Shown: positions 63,947 to 64,000 of the stretch, piece after piece
Position numbering within the stretch: the stretch's first letter is position 1
Layout of the letters: each line of letters starts with the position of its first letter
Source of the DNA: Vibrio tubiashii ATCC 19109
GTDB lineage: Bacteria > Pseudomonadota > Gammaproteobacteria > Enterobacterales > Vibrionaceae
NCBI RefSeq assembly: GCF_000772105.1
Contig: NZ_CP009354.1
Span: 1,612,001-1,676,000, forward strand
DNA: 64,000 nucleotides
Reading direction: 5' to 3'
Program-made: the position numbers and the translations under genes
Notes under the pieces: generated by a model
Told to the model about the DNA's origin: nothing
Seen by the model: the letters and a program-made list of their open reading frames with translations, nothing else
Database searches by the model: none

Positions 63947-64000
63947 TCCAAGCTCCTATCACGGTTGTTAAGTGTGCTTTCTATATAGCTTCTGATGGAT

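Noticed and set aside
1..64000. CRISPR arrays, integron attC sites, rRNA and tRNA genes
   Set aside because: I looked for regularly spaced repeats, VCR-like repeats and cloverleaf-like stretches and saw none; tRNA detection by eye is not exhaustive.

Overview
The window is a piece of a Vibrio genome (gamma-proteobacterium, Vibrionaceae; species not determined) and almost certainly the replication terminus of chromosome I. The basis is protein families and gene order (pepN, gdhB, pyrD-zapC-rlmKL-uup, rmf-fabA-lonH-matP, ccoNOQP-H-I-S-fnr-uspE-ttcA, potABCD1D2), a 28-bp dif site at 24568-24595 with canonical XerC and XerD arms, four exact MatP-binding matS sites (8098, 10448, 17709, 30818), and the matP gene itself at 18200. 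Two FtsK-orienting octamers (GGGCAGGG) at 21419 (+) and 42888 (-) both point toward dif. Nearly all DNA is protein coding. I saw no rRNA, tRNA, CRISPR array, integron attC or intact mobile element.

Layout. 1-13.6 kb: housekeeping genes, mostly on + (3' part of pepN, a DUF2835 gene, the large NAD-glutamate dehydrogenase gdhB, pyrD, zapC, rlmKL, a glutaredoxin-like gene and uup). 13.6-18.0 kb: a GlyGly-CTERM-type DUF3466 protein, rmf, then fabA and a Lon-like protease gene on -. 18.2-20.6 kb: matP, a DUF3634 gene, a small secreted TolA-domain-III-like protein and an HDOD-like protein. 20.6-26.5 kb: the terminus proper, with accessory and orphan genes (LysE exporter, secreted orphan, methyltransferase, DUF1848, a tiny orphan, a transposase relic of ISNCY/IS1202 type ending 24 bp from dif, dif, an alpha/beta hydrolase with no recognised family, a single-pass membrane orphan). 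26.7-36.6 kb: respiration and oxygen sensing (cbb3 oxidase and assembly genes, fnr with its own FNR box, uspE, ttcA). 37-41 kb: a MATE efflux pump and three envelope genes. 41.1-46.2 kb: spermidine/putrescine ABC transporter with two tandem binding proteins. 46.3-49.3 kb: a diguanylate cyclase, the CobB sirtuin and an ammonium transporter. 49.6-59.3 kb: a formate dehydrogenase cluster (catalytic subunit, Fe-S subunit, cytochrome b, Tat peptide, chaperone, ferredoxin, DUF3305/3306) with fdhD divergent. 59.5-64 kb: a chemotaxis receptor, a lipocalin and a small accessory group (GNAT, DUF1330, LysE, orphan).

How it fits together. The terminus carries in one place the XerCD site, the matS sites, the gene for the protein that binds them and FtsK-orienting octamers. 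The flanks supply two electron-transport modules: high-affinity oxygen reduction (cco, beside its likely regulator fnr) and formate oxidation (fdh). The most interesting place is 20-26.5 kb: an apparently unoccupied dif site with a decayed insertion sequence next to it, a 15-bp perfect inverted repeat beside it, and several orphan genes, one of which resembles the TolA domain that filamentous phages use as a receptor.
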